Shown one piece after another: positions 19,996 to 32,568 of a stretch of DNA of 64,000 nucleotides (within the stretch, counting starts at the first letter, position 1; each line of letters starts with the position of its first letter). The translations under genes were made by a program, and so were the position numbers. The notes beneath the pieces are model-generated. The model did not search any database. It was given only the letters and a program-made list of their open reading frames with translations, and was not told the DNA's origin. The stretch comes from Leptodontidium sp. MPI-SDFR-AT-0119 (Eukaryota; Ascomycota; Leotiomycetes; Helotiales; Leptodontidiaceae). The DNA is taken from contig JAHLEZ010000030.1 in the NCBI GenBank assembly GCA_020726505.1, positions 124,001 to 188,000 on the forward strand, written 5' to 3'.

Positions 19996-22101
19996 TCACA
20001 CGCCGACGGCCTTCACACCAGGCTTTCGCCCCCGCTTCCGAGGCTTCCCGCCTTGCTTCGTGAAGAAATTCTCCTTCAATGACTGCAGTGTGTGGCCTGG
20101 GAATTGCCCTCCTATCTCTGCCCAGGTCTTGTCGTCGTGGACCATCTTGGCCAGTAGAATCTCTTGCCTTTTAGTTAGTTCCTTCCCCGGCCTCCGTGTT
20201 GAGATAGCGTCAGAGGTAGAATCTCGTGTCCATGAACGGCGCATTGTCTGACGCGGCAGCGGTGCCTGACGCATTCCAGAATCAAGAGGAAATGATTGAG
20301 AGTGCTCGCGGTCGAGGTTACTGTCTTGTCTCTGCCCCCTGTGCTGAGGAAGCGGCAGCAAATCCTGAGAAAATGTGAGACAGTACACGACTTTCGACGC
20401 GATAGTCTTCAGCGTAAAATATCCGTGGATTGGCATCTCTTCACTCTCCTGCGTCCCGCTAGAAGAGGCAACTGCGGCAGCTTGACATGAAATGTCGAGG
20501 GGATGACTGGGACGGCCATCCGTATCGTTATATGCCCGATCCTTCGTCCGCCTGACCCGTTTCCGAGAGTGTGGCCTGCCGCCTTTCGTAGGGCCAGTGG
20601 CGTCGCTCTTATCAGCGTAATCTTCGTCGTCTGAATCATCGGCGCTTCCACCGTCTGCCATTTTCTGGTCGGTATTGGAGAGTTCCCATTCCTCGTCCGG
20701 GGCTGTGATTTGAACGCGTGACTTTGGTTCTTCGAGATCCGCGGATTCGGATGCAGCAGAAGCTGTACTAGCAGTGGCAACCGCTCTGGTGGGAGCTACC
20801 GTGCGTGGACGTTTGCGGCGGTCGTGTCTGTTGGCACCTCGGCGAAGTTGCTTTGGCAGGTGGCCGTTCTTCAAGTCTGGCTGGTGGGGCGACGCAGCCG
20901 CTAAGGCCAGAAATGGGGACTGCGTGTCATCGGGCGGAACATCCTGCAGCCCGGTAATGTTGTTACTAGAGGGTGAATTCTTGTCGGAAGTAGCCGGTAA
21001 CATTCGTCCTTTCGCAGAGCGGGAGTCGGCCTCGTCTCCCTCACTGACGACATCAAAACCCTCGCCCTCCAACTCCTCGCCAACATCGATATCGTCGAAA
21101 TCACCGTAGCTCGTGCTTCCTTGTATGAGGTCGGCATTCACCTGTGTTTTACTGGCTTGGTGTGTCGCGGACCCGGCGTTACGTGGGGCTGGCGTTGGAC
21201 AGACCGCGGAGAGGCGAGGCTGGGGGTTGTCAAATACGCCGTCGTGATTGTTCTGGTCGTCGGAATGGTCGGTGACAAAACGACCAGGACTAAGTACGGC
21301 TCCCGAGCCAGAGCCAATGCCGCCGCCGTCCACCAGCTCGCTGCCTGCGACGTGTGGAGGATCAGAAGCGCTCTTAGCTCTGACGTCGACGTCAAAATCA
21401 CTACAGTCAGTCTCGGATTCGGCGCCCGCAGGCTCATCATCACTCAGTATAATCGGATCTGAGGTCGTATAAGTAAGGGGTCGGAACAAAGTTGAGACGC
21501 AAGATGCTCACCTTGACTGCTTCCCGCATTGGAACAGCTTGAATCAGTAGGGCTGCCACCTCGAGTTCCATTGTCAACCAATACAGCTATGCCACCGGAG
21601 TTCAGGTTCGCGCTTGCTAGCATGCTCTTCTGCTGTATACCTGACAGGACGTCATCTATATCAACAAAGCCGTCGTCGACGCCGTTCGGGTCCGCACTCG
21701 CCGAGCTGTTCTTCTGCCATTTGTCCGACAATAGTTCTTCGATACTCGGTAGATCGTCATCTTCATCGCTATTTGAGGAGGTTTGTGCTGTCAAGTCTGA
21801 TCGGTAACGTTAGGAGCAATGATTGTGGCGGGGAATCTAGGCACGTACCTTGGTCTTGGACGGTGTCATTCCTACAACGCTGATCTGAAGAGTGGCTCTT
21901 CTGGGATAGATCGCTCACATCTCGGGATTTGGTCCGCTGACTTTCCAAAAAATGGTTCCGCTGACCGAATTGTGATGTGGTTTGGCGATCGGAAAGAGAT
22001 GCAAGAGATGGTCGAGATATATTTGAAGACGTACCACCTGGCAAACGAGGAGGTTGGCTACTTGACGGCGTGAGGGGTTCAAGGAAGATGAAATTGTCCA
22101 T
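19996..22101 (-). CDS. Myb/SANT-like AT-hook nuclear protein (666 aa)
   Basis: Three exons: 21849-22101, 21512-21796 and 19996-21458, with introns of 52 and 53 bp (GTACGT...GATCAG, GTGAGC...CCTCAG). The summed length is 2001 nt, exactly in frame. The N-terminal half is long, acidic and probably disordered. It includes DEDDDLPSIEELL and DPIILSDDE, the latter a good match to a SUMO-interaction motif. A basic patch (RRKRPRTVAP) and a C-terminal SANT/Myb-like helical unit (KRQEILLAKMVHDDKTWAEI to GHTLQSLKE) precede a basic AT-hook-like tail, KPRKRGRKPGVK. A nuclear chromatin or DNA-binding role is inferred. A 3' portion was copied to 5.5-6.1 kb. The gene itself shows no lesion. Confidence 0.8.
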
Positions 22102-24300
22102 GGTGCGTCAAGGTCCGAATGTTCAATCTGGCTCTGGAGGTGCAGATTCTGAGGGGGGAAATGCCTGAGTTCATATACGAAGAACGTCTGCGGATCCCAC
22201 CGTCAGATGCGGTTTGCGAGCATGGCCGAATGCACACACACCTGCAGGAAAAGCAGCCCCAAACTTACTGTGCCGTCCTAAATGCAACCTAGTTCTGCGC
22301 ATGAAATCGCAGTCCCTCAAGGCTCCGGCCAGGACTCGGTCATCATGCAATCCCCAGTCTTCCTCGGCGTAACCGAAGATCGAGAAATCAGCCGGTGATC
22401 ACTCCAATGTTGCTCAAAACTCAACCCACCACCCTTCCCCTGGAGCCTGCGGCCACCTCCCAAAGATAATGCCAAACAACCTTCCAATTAAAGAAGTGAT
22501 ATTCCGCAACATAAATTATGCTTTCCTTATTCTGATGGCGCGTACACTACTACCACAACAGCGAGGGCCCTGAGCCAAAGGATCCGCGGACGAGCTCTCA
22601 AATCACCACATCCATCCTTTCCATATGCAACCGGCTGCGGATCGAGCTCCTTCCGAGGTCGTATGACCTGCCTCCTCGCAATCTTCCACGTCAGCCTGGG
22701 TGTTTGTGATCCATTCTCCCAATGCCGGCGTTCCGTGTTCAGTCCGTGGGATGCTCAGCAGCGGCTGCGAAGCTGCCATTGTCATGCAAATGGTCGTCTG
22801 CCATGGCCCTCACAGAGGGTGCTCCCGCCATACGCCCTCGTCACAGAATGTTCCTCCAATCGACTTCTCTCTCCCACGTTCGATTCTCGGCTGTTTCGCC
22901 GCATGTGAGCACGGCAAGTCTTCGAACTCACTAGAGTTGTGATCATCGTATGTCCACCATGATAGAGACCACGCCTGCCACTGAATCCCCGGCGGAGCAA
23001 GGCAGAGGCAAGGTGAGGCATTTCTCGGATTGGCCAGGTTATATCGCATGAAGGGAATGCCAAAGGCAGGTTTTTGCCGTCGCAGATCCCGGAGTGGCAC
23101 TCCTGTGAAAATTGCGATGGTGCGACAGAGGAGTGAGGAGCTGTGCTTGGCTCAGGCTCGTATCTCGGCCAACACAACGCGAACCGAAGCAATGATCGCC
23201 GGCTTAACAGTCATGAGAATCGATTCTAGAGTAGTCGATCGAGGATTCGGGCTTTAACGAGGCCATGTCAAAGGTTTTAGCTGCGGCGAGGCCGTCGAAG
23301 GGCGGTTCAGAGTGGGGTCCAGATGAAGGGTTGACGGAGTATAGCGAGACTAGAATAGCTGTACGAGCAGGGACGGAGGTGCTGCTGGTGAGGGGGCACC
23401 TTCCTGACTGGCAATGCCGCAGATCCAGAGACGCAGGAGGGAAGTCCAGCTCCTCCAGTTCCATGTGCCATGCACAATGGGCCACGGCGCAGCAGATGGC
23501 ATCCTTCACATCGTATCTTGGTTGTGAGGCCTTTTTGCCATTGGGGATGTTCCACAGTGATGAGCAAGTTCAGACCGAGACTTGCATGAAGCGGGGGTTC
23601 CAAGAATAGGACTTGCGCGCCGCTGCTGCCTGCAGTTGGTACTGCAGCCGGGACCTTTGGCATCCGGTTCCCAAGCAAGCACGAGTGAGACCGTTCGAAG
23701 GAGAGCTCACGAGGGCAGGAGTGAGAATCGATATGGGAAGCGAAAATCGCCGTAGTCGATGGAAAAGGGAGCGACAGAAAAGAAGGGCGATTTCGGATTT
23801 GAGGGTTGCAGGTTATGGACTGGGAGACTTCTAGAGGTCGACTCCCTCATACGACACTGAGTCGTCAGCTAGTGCAGGCTGGGTTGGTAGCTGGATGAAG
23901 TGGAAGTTCCATCGTGCTCGGCTGGACTTCGCTGCCGCGACGCCAGGTTCAGTGGGCGAGGTGGAGAGGCGGACGAGGCGCAAGGATGTAAGGCCGGGAC
24001 TGAGACGGATTGAGGCAGACCGCGCGTCGCGCAGAGTCCGCGCGCAGATGGTGGGCGAGTTGCATTCTCGGGGTGAGGGTAGCAGGAGGAGGAAGTTGGG
24101 AGCGAGGATGAAGGGGGACGCAGAAGGGTTCTTATACACGACGTTGGCAAAGCAGCGCCGCCCCGAAGCGAGCACGCCTTCCCTGAAGTGGTGGCGCTAA
24201 ACCTGGATAGGCGCACACCATGCCGCATGCAGCCCCGCCAAACCAGATCGAGGCGGCCCCCCCCGTTTTCCGCGCCCCGCTAACCGTCTCATCGTATACT
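22102..24300. other. Intergenic region, last part of the gene island
   Basis: GC-balanced DNA with many overlapping frames on both strands (for example 22782-23192 minus and 23895-24200 plus). None has a domain or a convincing exon pattern. A gene may be hidden here, but I cannot support one. The sharp change to AT-rich DNA is at about 24,290. Confidence 0.4.
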
Positions 24301-24324
24301 TCAATAAATTTCTAAATAATAGAG

Positions 24325-24572
24325 AAACTCCTATACTAAAGCTATTAACTAATAGTAAATCAGCTCTTAAATTAGCTAATAATCCCGAATTTCATAAAAG
24401 AAGTAAACATATTAATATAACTTATTATTTCATAAGAAACTCAATAAACGAAAATAAACTAAATCTATTATACGTAAATACTATAGTTCAATTAGTAGAT
24501 AGTTTTACAAAAGCTTTAGATAATAATAAACAATTAGCTTTTATAATTACTTTAAATCTAAGAACTACTTAA
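24325..24572 (+). pseudogene. Copia-type RNase H C-terminal relic
   Basis: An open stretch ending at TAA 24570-24572 reads KSALKLANNPEFHKRSKHIN, then YFIRN, then a VDSFTKAL motif. This matches the end of Ty1/Copia RNase H (the DNKGA...NPEFH+R+KHID...FTKPL pattern). Nothing upstream of about 24,300 belongs to it: the gene island begins there, so the element was cut at this junction. It is distinct from the full Copia element that follows and belongs to a different, more classical Copia lineage. Confidence 0.8.
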
Positions 24573-24639
24573 AATAAAAGATAAGATATAAATAAATAAA
24601 TTATAATATATCTTACAAGGGGCTATAAGAATACTAGCC

Positions 24640-24790
24640 ATATGCGAGCCTAATAACCGATGCGAGCCTCTGATACAAAGCTAGTAACCTGATACAAAGC
24701 TAATAACCGATGCGAGCCTCGATGTAAGCCTCTGATATAAAGCTAGTAACTTAATACAAAGCTAATAACCGATGCGAGAGCTTAGTACTC
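24640..24790. repeat. Degenerate tandem repeats (about 50-bp unit)
   Basis: The phrases aataaccgatgcgag(cctc), tgatacaaagctagtaac and tgatacaaagctaataacc recur two to three times with single-base transitions. This is typical of a decayed minisatellite in a RIP-affected region. Confidence 0.6.
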
Positions 24791-24926
24791 GGTACTTAAA
24801 GTAGTTATAGACCTAGAAATGCCCCCTCAATAGAATCATCATTCACACTATTATTCTCTATTTCACATAAACCTACTTTCACTTTGCCTTTAAAAGAGTG
24901 AGGTATGTAAATAGTTAAAATGCAAC

Positions 24927-25183
24927 TGTTGGTCCACAGGCCCCTGCAGAAGCTTACTTAGATAGTACAGGCGTACTTTCGTTGATACATAGGGGTTAGA
25001 GGCCTACCGAAGGGGTTTCGGTGGAGATTCGGTGGCGTCTCGTAGTATATAAGCTGGCTCTCCTCGTACTCTCTTTAGAAATACACAGATTTTTGAACTA
25101 ACTATTTATTACTCTGTTATTATACTCGTATTAGAATATATTCACACATGTGGCGTAGTATATAAACTAGTACTACACTAACA
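24927..25183 (+). repeat. 5' LTR of Copia element 1
   Basis: 257 bp, starting TGTTGGTCCACAGG and ending ACACTAACA. A tatataag box lies near 25045. Differences from the 3' LTR are essentially all transitions. Confidence 0.9.
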
Positions 25184-27929
25184 CTAATTAGTAGTAAGCT
25201 TATATCGTTAACTTTACTATAGATAGAAAAGGTCTTAGGCTATAGAGCAGATTCTGGGCTTTAACTTAAGGATTACTTTATTATATTTTCCTTAAAGGGT
25301 ATTTTACCTTTTTTAGATCGTGGAGGGAAAGTAACTTCTCTCTTAAGACTCGATTAGGACGACTACACGTTAGAGAAGAGCTATTATAATATAATAGTTA
25401 CTCTACAAAGACTATTAATTTAATATCCTTAAATCCAGAACTTTAGACTTTTAAGAAACTTATCCGAGAACTTATTAAATCACTTACGAATCGAATCCGA
25501 CATAATAGCGGATACTTTGGCAGAGTTAGAGTTAACTCTAAAAACATTTAATAATACGGCAACACTAAATCTTAGTTTAATTTTAATAAGAGACGTAATA
25601 ATATACTCGCGAAGGTTCTAGGAGGCCTACTATAATAGTTATTTTAAGGGAGAATTCCTTTTTTAAGACTTTTAAGAGTATTTTAAAAATTAGACGGCAA
25701 ACGAGTTTAAATTAATTAAGGTTATAAAACGTATATACCTTAAAGACGACTTACGAGCCTTTAGTGTGTTTATACGACAAGGGAAGGGGACTAAGACGGC
25801 ACACGCTTTAATAGAAGTAATATAAGCTAAGGAAAATGTGTAACTAGGAGACTAAGTGGAAATATAAATTCGGAACTACCCCGAATCAGGACCGAATTAC
25901 CTCCGGGAATTAGTCTCTCGCCTATTACCGTTATTTCTAATAACACTTTAATAAAATTAATCCCCGATGTCTCTATAATACTAACTAGAGGTAGTTATTT
26001 ATTCTATAAAGGAAGACACTCCTTTAAAAAGGTCAAGAGTAAAGCTTACAAAGACGATTTAATTATTAAGATTACTTAAAATCTCCCTTATTAAAGGAGA
26101 TAAAGTCAAGGATTTATATAATATAACCCCCCTACTTATAGTCCTAAAGAAGGAGTTCTCATTTACTCTTAGGAGGGATCCCCTAAATAATCTCTACTCG
26201 TGGAAATTAAATGACTACGTATTACTAAATCCTACACTAATATTAATAATACACTCACAGGACGAGTCATTACTACTATTTGAGGTTCCTAGGACTACCG
26301 GACTATATATAGAGCCGATTTGGCTATTATAATATATTATAAATTTATTAACCTTAGACTAAGCAAAATCGTTAATAAACTTTACTAAGATATATACTAA
26401 GGAGCTCTAATATAGCGGGGATAAGGACTACTTAAATAAGAAGCTCTATATCTTCGCCGACTTATATTAAAGAGTATTAATTAAGACTAAGGTCTAGAAC
26501 CGAGCTTTTCCGTTAATACTACGAGACGGAATTAGTTCGTACTATTATTAGTACCTCTAAAATAAGGGGTACTTATTTAATAAGCTTATTAGAACGACTC
26601 GCGAACACTTTAAGACGGAGGAGAGAGTTAATGAGTTCTTTAGCCGGTAGTTTAGTCTAACCTTCTTATTATTTTAGGAGGAGCCTCACTAGACAAGAAA
26701 ACTAGTATTAACTTAATTAAAGAACTTCGCCAAGGAATTATAGAGTATTTAACTTAACCTAAAGGACGATAATATACAGAACGACAAGACGCTCCGCGAT
26801 AAGCTCGTGTAAGGAGTAATAAAGAACCCCCTCTTTAAAATAGCCTTGTTTTAGGCACCCCTTACCTTCCCTACGTTAATAAATAGTCTTTACTCCGCCG
26901 TCGACGTTAAGGTAACTCATGACTCGGGATCAAGGGTAAGCAAGTACTCCGGATTACATACGAATCGCCACTAATCTTATGTCATAAATAAGACGGCTTA
27001 TTACTCTAACCGTAAGATAAAATTTTTAAGTAGAAATAAACGCAGAGACAAATTCTAGCCTATACTAGGCTACATAAGTTATATTATTTACAAGAAGATA
27101 AATTACTATAATAGTCGCTACTTTAATGAAGAGTAAGTAACGTCTAAGGCATAATACTTTGCGGCACGTAAGGCCGAAGGAGTAAAAGCCACAGACAAGA
27201 CCTTTAGGAGCTACTTAACTTATATTAAGGGAATCAACCTTAATTCTGACTAAAACCGGACTACATCCGGACACTATTCGGGAAATCACTAGGATACGGA
27301 TTTAAATACTTTAATAAATATTAACGATTCTTTAGAGAGTTCTAACGACGATAATAACAATAACACTATAAACTTCACAATTATATTTATAGCAAGTAAG
27401 GCACAGTATAATACACGAGAAGTTATGAGGTAACTTGAGGAGAGGAAGGCTACTTATATTCTAGAAAGCAAAATTAAAAGACCTGCTCTTAGCAAGGCCT
27501 ATATAACGCAATAAATAGACAAGTTCTTTTAAGGTTTATTAATTAATATAGGGGCATCTAACAAAAACACGGGAGGGATTAACTAGTTACGAGTATTATA
27601 GTGAATTTAAGATATTAAGTTTAACACTAACTAGGCGGGCTAGAGCCGGATCACATTTAGTGCCGGTTCGCGACTATCCCTAAGAGTTATTATAGTCAAT
27701 ACTCCGGCTAGAGAGATAGACTTCTAAATCGTAGACGCAAATATCCCGTTTCTAGTTTACTTATAATAATTAGATGCGCTTAACGCGTAATATAATAACT
27801 TACGTAATGTCTTAATTTAAGGCAATAAGAAGCACTTAATTATATAGAAGCATAGGCATTTATAGCTACTTTTAGATTAATATTATTAATTACTAGACAC
27901 TTTTACTAAAATAATAAATATATACTACT

Positions 27930-28980
27930 TAACTAAACAAGAAATACGTCGGCTTTATAAGTGTTTCAGACACCCTTTAGTAAGACGTTTACAGCACTTA
28001 CTAAATCAAGCTAGCCATAAGTATAACTTAGAAGTTATATTAAGGGTTAAAGAGATGTGTAAGTATTACTAGAAACACGTAGATACTCTACATAAGTTCC
28101 GCTTTAAGTTGCAAGACGACGTCGACTTTAATTATATAGTCTACGTCGATATCGCAATATTTAGAGAATAATATGCCCTTTATATAATAAATAAGGCAAC
28201 AGGTTTTAATGTGGCGAAACTACTCTGAAAGGCCCCCGGTTCCGTTACGGCTCAGGCTACCTTTAACGTATTTAAGTTAATATAAATTAATACTTACCTT
28301 AAACCCCCGGATTTCGTGGTATATAACTATAACACTAATTTTAATTCTAAGGAGTTTCGGAGTATACTTAGATCTATAAGTAACACCCTTAAGCTAGTAC
28401 TTATTAAGGTATATTATTTAATTAGTAAAGTTAAGTAATACTACCGCCTATTACGCCGTGCTTATAAAATCGTTATAGAAGAGTACCTTAAGTTAAGCAA
28501 CGAAGACCGACTATAAATAATAATAAAAGTAATAAACGATATAACTAGACCTAATAGGCTTATCCCTATATTACTTATTGTCGGCGCATACCTTAGAATA
28601 ATAGAGTTAAACCCCCTAAATCCGTTAGTCGAGTAACGTATAACTACAATTAAAAAAGCTATAAAGGAAGTATAAAAAATCTATATTACACGTAAAGTTA
28701 ATAATACGTTAACTATACGAAACGGCCCCAGAACTACTTATATTCACAATCTTTACCTCAATAATTAAGTTCTAGTATATTAAAAAGGTAAAGGATAAAT
28801 AAGACCTTACGATTTCTTAAGTATTAAGGGAGAGTCATATAAGATCGACATAAGAAATAAGAAAATACGTACGTTCTAATCGACTATAATTCGTCCCTTT
28901 AAAATAGACACTTTTAGTATTAAACGAAAAAAAGAAAACTTACTAGAGGATATTTATAAGTAATATCTAAAATCCCTAAT
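27930..28980 (+). pseudogene. Decayed integrase region of Copia element 1
   Basis: Conceptual reading shows an integrase zinc-binding region (pattern H...H...C near 27,960-28,070, with RHPLVRRLQHLL) and a catalytic-core-like stretch with VYVDIA (about 28,140) and VVYNYNTNFNSKEFRS (about 28,318). Stops interrupt it repeatedly, mostly TAG and TAA at positions expected to have been Trp or Gln, as RIP would produce. Confidence 0.75.
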
Positions 28981-30720
28981 TAAAAACACCGTCGAAACAG
29001 CACCGAATTTACCCTAAATCGCTATTTAAATTCTATTTACGAAACACTTATTAGATTTACTAACTATTAATAACGATTATAATATTAAAGTGTTTTTAAC
29101 TAAGAAAGAGACGAGGGACTAAGAGTTATTTACTAAACTTCGTGCTAAAGGGAAGATTATAGCGCTTAAACTATTATTTTAGTAGTCCCGAAGGATAGAA
29201 TATAAAGTACTTATTTAAAGGGGTGTTTTTATGCCTATTTATAAGGACGACCCTAAAGTAAAAGGCTATTATATCTTTAAGTCAAGAATAGTAGACGAGG
29301 TTAAAGGTAAGGAGACGTTAGCTTTATATAAAAAGTTAAGGCTAGTAATTTAATACTTTAACGACAAAGAGAAGAGAGAGATTTTAACTTATTCTCTAAT
29401 AATTTAACGATTTAGTTAATAATTATTTATATTTTTAGCCGCTGCCGTTAAGCACCTAAATCGCCTCCGAAACCAGTCCGAATCCTATTTAGTTATTAAG
29501 GACATCACTTAAGCTTATGTTTAGGCAGAGACAAGGCTTCTCCGAGACATATTTATATAACTACTAAAAGAGATCGTAAGAGATTTCCCTTTTAGTATAG
29601 TATTTATAATAATACTACTATTATACGGCATACTTAAGTCCGGAAACTATTAGTTTAATATATATTATAAATATTACGTAGAGAACTTATAAATAGAAAC
29701 TTTAATATACGACTTATACTTACTAATTAGTACTAAGGAAAGCTATAACTTTAGTATTATAAAAATATAAACAAATGACACGTTAATTCTAAGAAATAAA
29801 GACTTCTTAGTAAGAAAGTAAGATAAGATTACTAAGGCCAGTTTTCTAATAAAGCCGATATAAGTATTACTCTCTACCGAAACTATTACGTTTAATAAGT
29901 ACACTATCTCTATAAACAAGGACAGCCTTTATATATTACAGAAGGGTTAAAGAGTAAGGCTAAAGTTAGTCAACGTAAGAAAAGAGGATTATAAGAAGGC
30001 CTATAAAGAGTAACGAACTCGTGCGACTTACTTTGTTATTATTTATTAACCGTAAGTAATATTTAATCTCTTAGTCGTAGTATAATACTAGGATCCGACG
30101 AAAGACGACGTCAAGGCTTTAAACTTACGCCTTAAATAATAAATGAATAACTTAAAGAAAGGACTTTAATACGTACTAGTTAACTTATAGTCTACGAAGG
30201 TTTACGTTTTTATAAACGGTTCTTTTACTAATAATAAAGACTTAAGTTTATAAATAGGTTTCGTACTAGTAATTAGTGCCGAAACAGTAGGGGATACGTA
30301 ATTTACTTTGACTAGTAATATCATATATATTAATTTAATAAAATATAAGAGAGTAACTCGTGTAGTACTCGTATTAGAGCTATATACTATAGTAGCTAGC
30401 ATCGATATATTAATCTCTCTTAGTACTATTATTAATATAATAACTAATAAGCTTAGTATCTCACGTCTTCTTATTATTGTTTACACGGATTCTTTATCCC
30501 TTTATAAGTGTATTATTAAGCTCGATACGACGAAAGAGAAGCGCTTAATAATTAATATTATAGCTGTTCGTTGATTATATAAGCGTAAAGAGCTAATAGA
30601 GGTTTAATAGATTAATAGCGCTAATAATCTTACTAACGCCATAACAAAGAGTGCTTTAAATAAGGCTCTTCGGGATTTTATTAACACTAATATCCTTATT
30701 GTTAAAATAGAGGGTTAAGT
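28980..30720 (+). pseudogene. Decayed reverse transcriptase-RNase H region of Copia element 1
   Basis: RT-like motifs are visible between stops: DITQAYVQAETRL (about 29,490), LLLYGILKSGNYQFN (about 29,610) and YDLYLL (about 29,710). RNase H follows with YVFINGSFTNNKDLSLQIGF (about 30,190) and VYTDSLSLYKCI (about 30,480), then TNAITKSALNKALRDFI. The stretch 30308-30574 is still open. The reverse-complement frames of this same region recur at 46448-46705 and 62383-62631, marking the other two copies. Confidence 0.8.
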
Positions 30721-32311
30721 TTAAAGGTCAACTAAAGTCGATTCGGACTAGTAATAGAGGGGTTTCTTATACTTATTAATTTTTTTTGTTATTTATATAT
30801 TTCCTTATAACTCTTATTTTTGTTAATTTATTACTTGCGATTATTTTTATATTTAGTTAATTTACGAAGTTAAAAACACACTCGATTTGGTTTTAAATAC
30901 CCTCTAATTTAAAGTACTAACGGGCGGCCTTACGACGACACTTTAATAAGGACAAACTGCCGGTTTTACTATAGGGGGCTACTCTTATATAATAGTATAA
31001 AGAAAGTGCCGCTACGAAAAACTTCCTATAAAGCTAATCTGAAATAGGGCTAAATCCCTTAATTATATAAGTTTAAGAGCTCCTCTTCCTCCCCCGCGTC
31101 ACTTCGGCGACTTTAGCGAAGTCTCTTAGTAAGAGGATCCTCCTTATTATTATCTCCCTTACCACGCTTAGCGGTAGTAAAAGAGACGGCAATAAGGAGC
31201 CGATCTAAGACTAGTACTATCTCTTATAATATATATAATTAGATATATTAAGGCTTTAAAAAACACTAAAAGGAAACGAAAGGTTAACTTACTACTTACG
31301 AGCTAGTTAGGCTAGTAATATCTCGGCGTATGGCACGAGTTTCCTTTAATAACGCTAACGAAACTTCCTTAATAGTCTTTAGTACGTTAGTAGCGGCGAC
31401 TAATAGTGCCGAATCGATTAATTTAGTGGCAGCGACAATAGTAGGCTTATCTTCTGCCTTAACAGTAGTAGTAAACTAGAGGTACTCTTCGGCTATAAAT
31501 TAAGGGAGCTATTATATATTAGTAGTTATATATTTAGACTAGTTTCGTAAGGGATTCGGATGCCTTTTAAATAGAAATAATAAGAAAAGAAATAAGGATA
31601 CTTATTAGGTTATATTAAGACTTCTTCTTTATATAGTACGTGCACTTCTTACTCTTTAGATTGTTAAAGTTATACTCGTGGCTTAGGATAGTAGCATACA
31701 AACAGACGCATTAGATATAACATTTATAGTAGGCGACGTCGAGAGCTCCGGTGGGAATTAGTACTAGTACTGTTTTAGTTAATACACTATTTTACCACCG
31801 AACTACTACTAAAGTATATACGTACTTTTGACTAGTTTATTTGATTTGATATAGTTTATCTAAATATGTTAGTTTTAGACTATATTAAATAGGTAGGGCG
31901 ATGTTAAGAGTGGTTATAGATATATTGTGTGTGTGTGTGTATATGTGTGTGTGGCTAGGAAAAGAAAACCTTAATTCTAGGGGAATTTAGCGTATATATA
32001 TACTTTAACTTATAGACAATACTAAGCCTAAGGGTTATTATTAACGACCTCGCTTAGCCGATTTCGCTACCTTACGTATTGTCGTATACTAGAACGCCTC
32101 TATTAATACTAACACGGCTATTACAGAGCACTACTATACTATTATACCTAATTCAGGTACCTTTCAGAGTACTTTCGGACTGGGGTTAAGTGTTACTTAA
32201 TACTTAGTCATTTCTAACATTTTGTACTTCTTATTTTTTTTTAGGTTATTTCTTATTTATTAAGAGCTTTAATTGTATTAGAATATGTCTTTCTAAAAGA
32301 AGTTTTGCCTG

Positions 32312-32568
32312 TGTTAGTCCACAGGCCCCTGTAGAAGCCTACCTAAATAGTATAGGCGTACTTTCGTTAATATATAGGGGTTAGAGGCCTACTAAAGGGG
32401 TTTCGGTGGAGATTCGGTGGCGTCTCGTAATATATAGGCTGGCTCTCCTCACACTCTCTTTAGAAATACACAGATTTTTGAACTAACTATTTATTACTCT
32501 ATTACTATACTCGTATTAGAATATATTCACATATGCGGCGTGGTATATGAACCGGTATTACACTGACA
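32312..32568 (+). repeat. 3' LTR of Copia element 1
   Basis: 257 bp, starting TGTTAGTCCACAGG and ending CACTGACA. It has the same length as the 5' LTR and is clearly homologous along its whole length. Confidence 0.9.

Larger units (their letters stand above)
24927..32568 (+). mobile_element. Full-length Copia-order LTR retrotransposon, RIP-degraded
   Basis: Two 257-bp LTRs (24927-25183 and 32312-32568) bound a 7.6-kb element. Both start TGTT and end in CA. The 5-bp flanks are gcaac (left) and gtaat (right), identical except for two C-to-T changes, so a RIP-mutated target duplication fits. In the plus direction the decayed order is gag-like (about 25.2-27.4 kb), protease (about 27.5-27.8), integrase (about 27.9-28.9), reverse transcriptase (about 29.0-30.1) and RNase H (about 30.2-30.7). 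Integrase before RT defines Copia order. A noncoding 3' part of about 1.6 kb precedes the right LTR. Stops and TpA-rich sequence are throughout, so it is inactive. Two further copies are at 44.1-47.6 and 60.4-64 kb. Confidence 0.9.

Noticed and set aside
24640..24790. Repeat-spacer pattern that might suggest a CRISPR array
   Set aside because: Units are degenerate and directly adjacent with no unique spacers, and the organism is eukaryotic.
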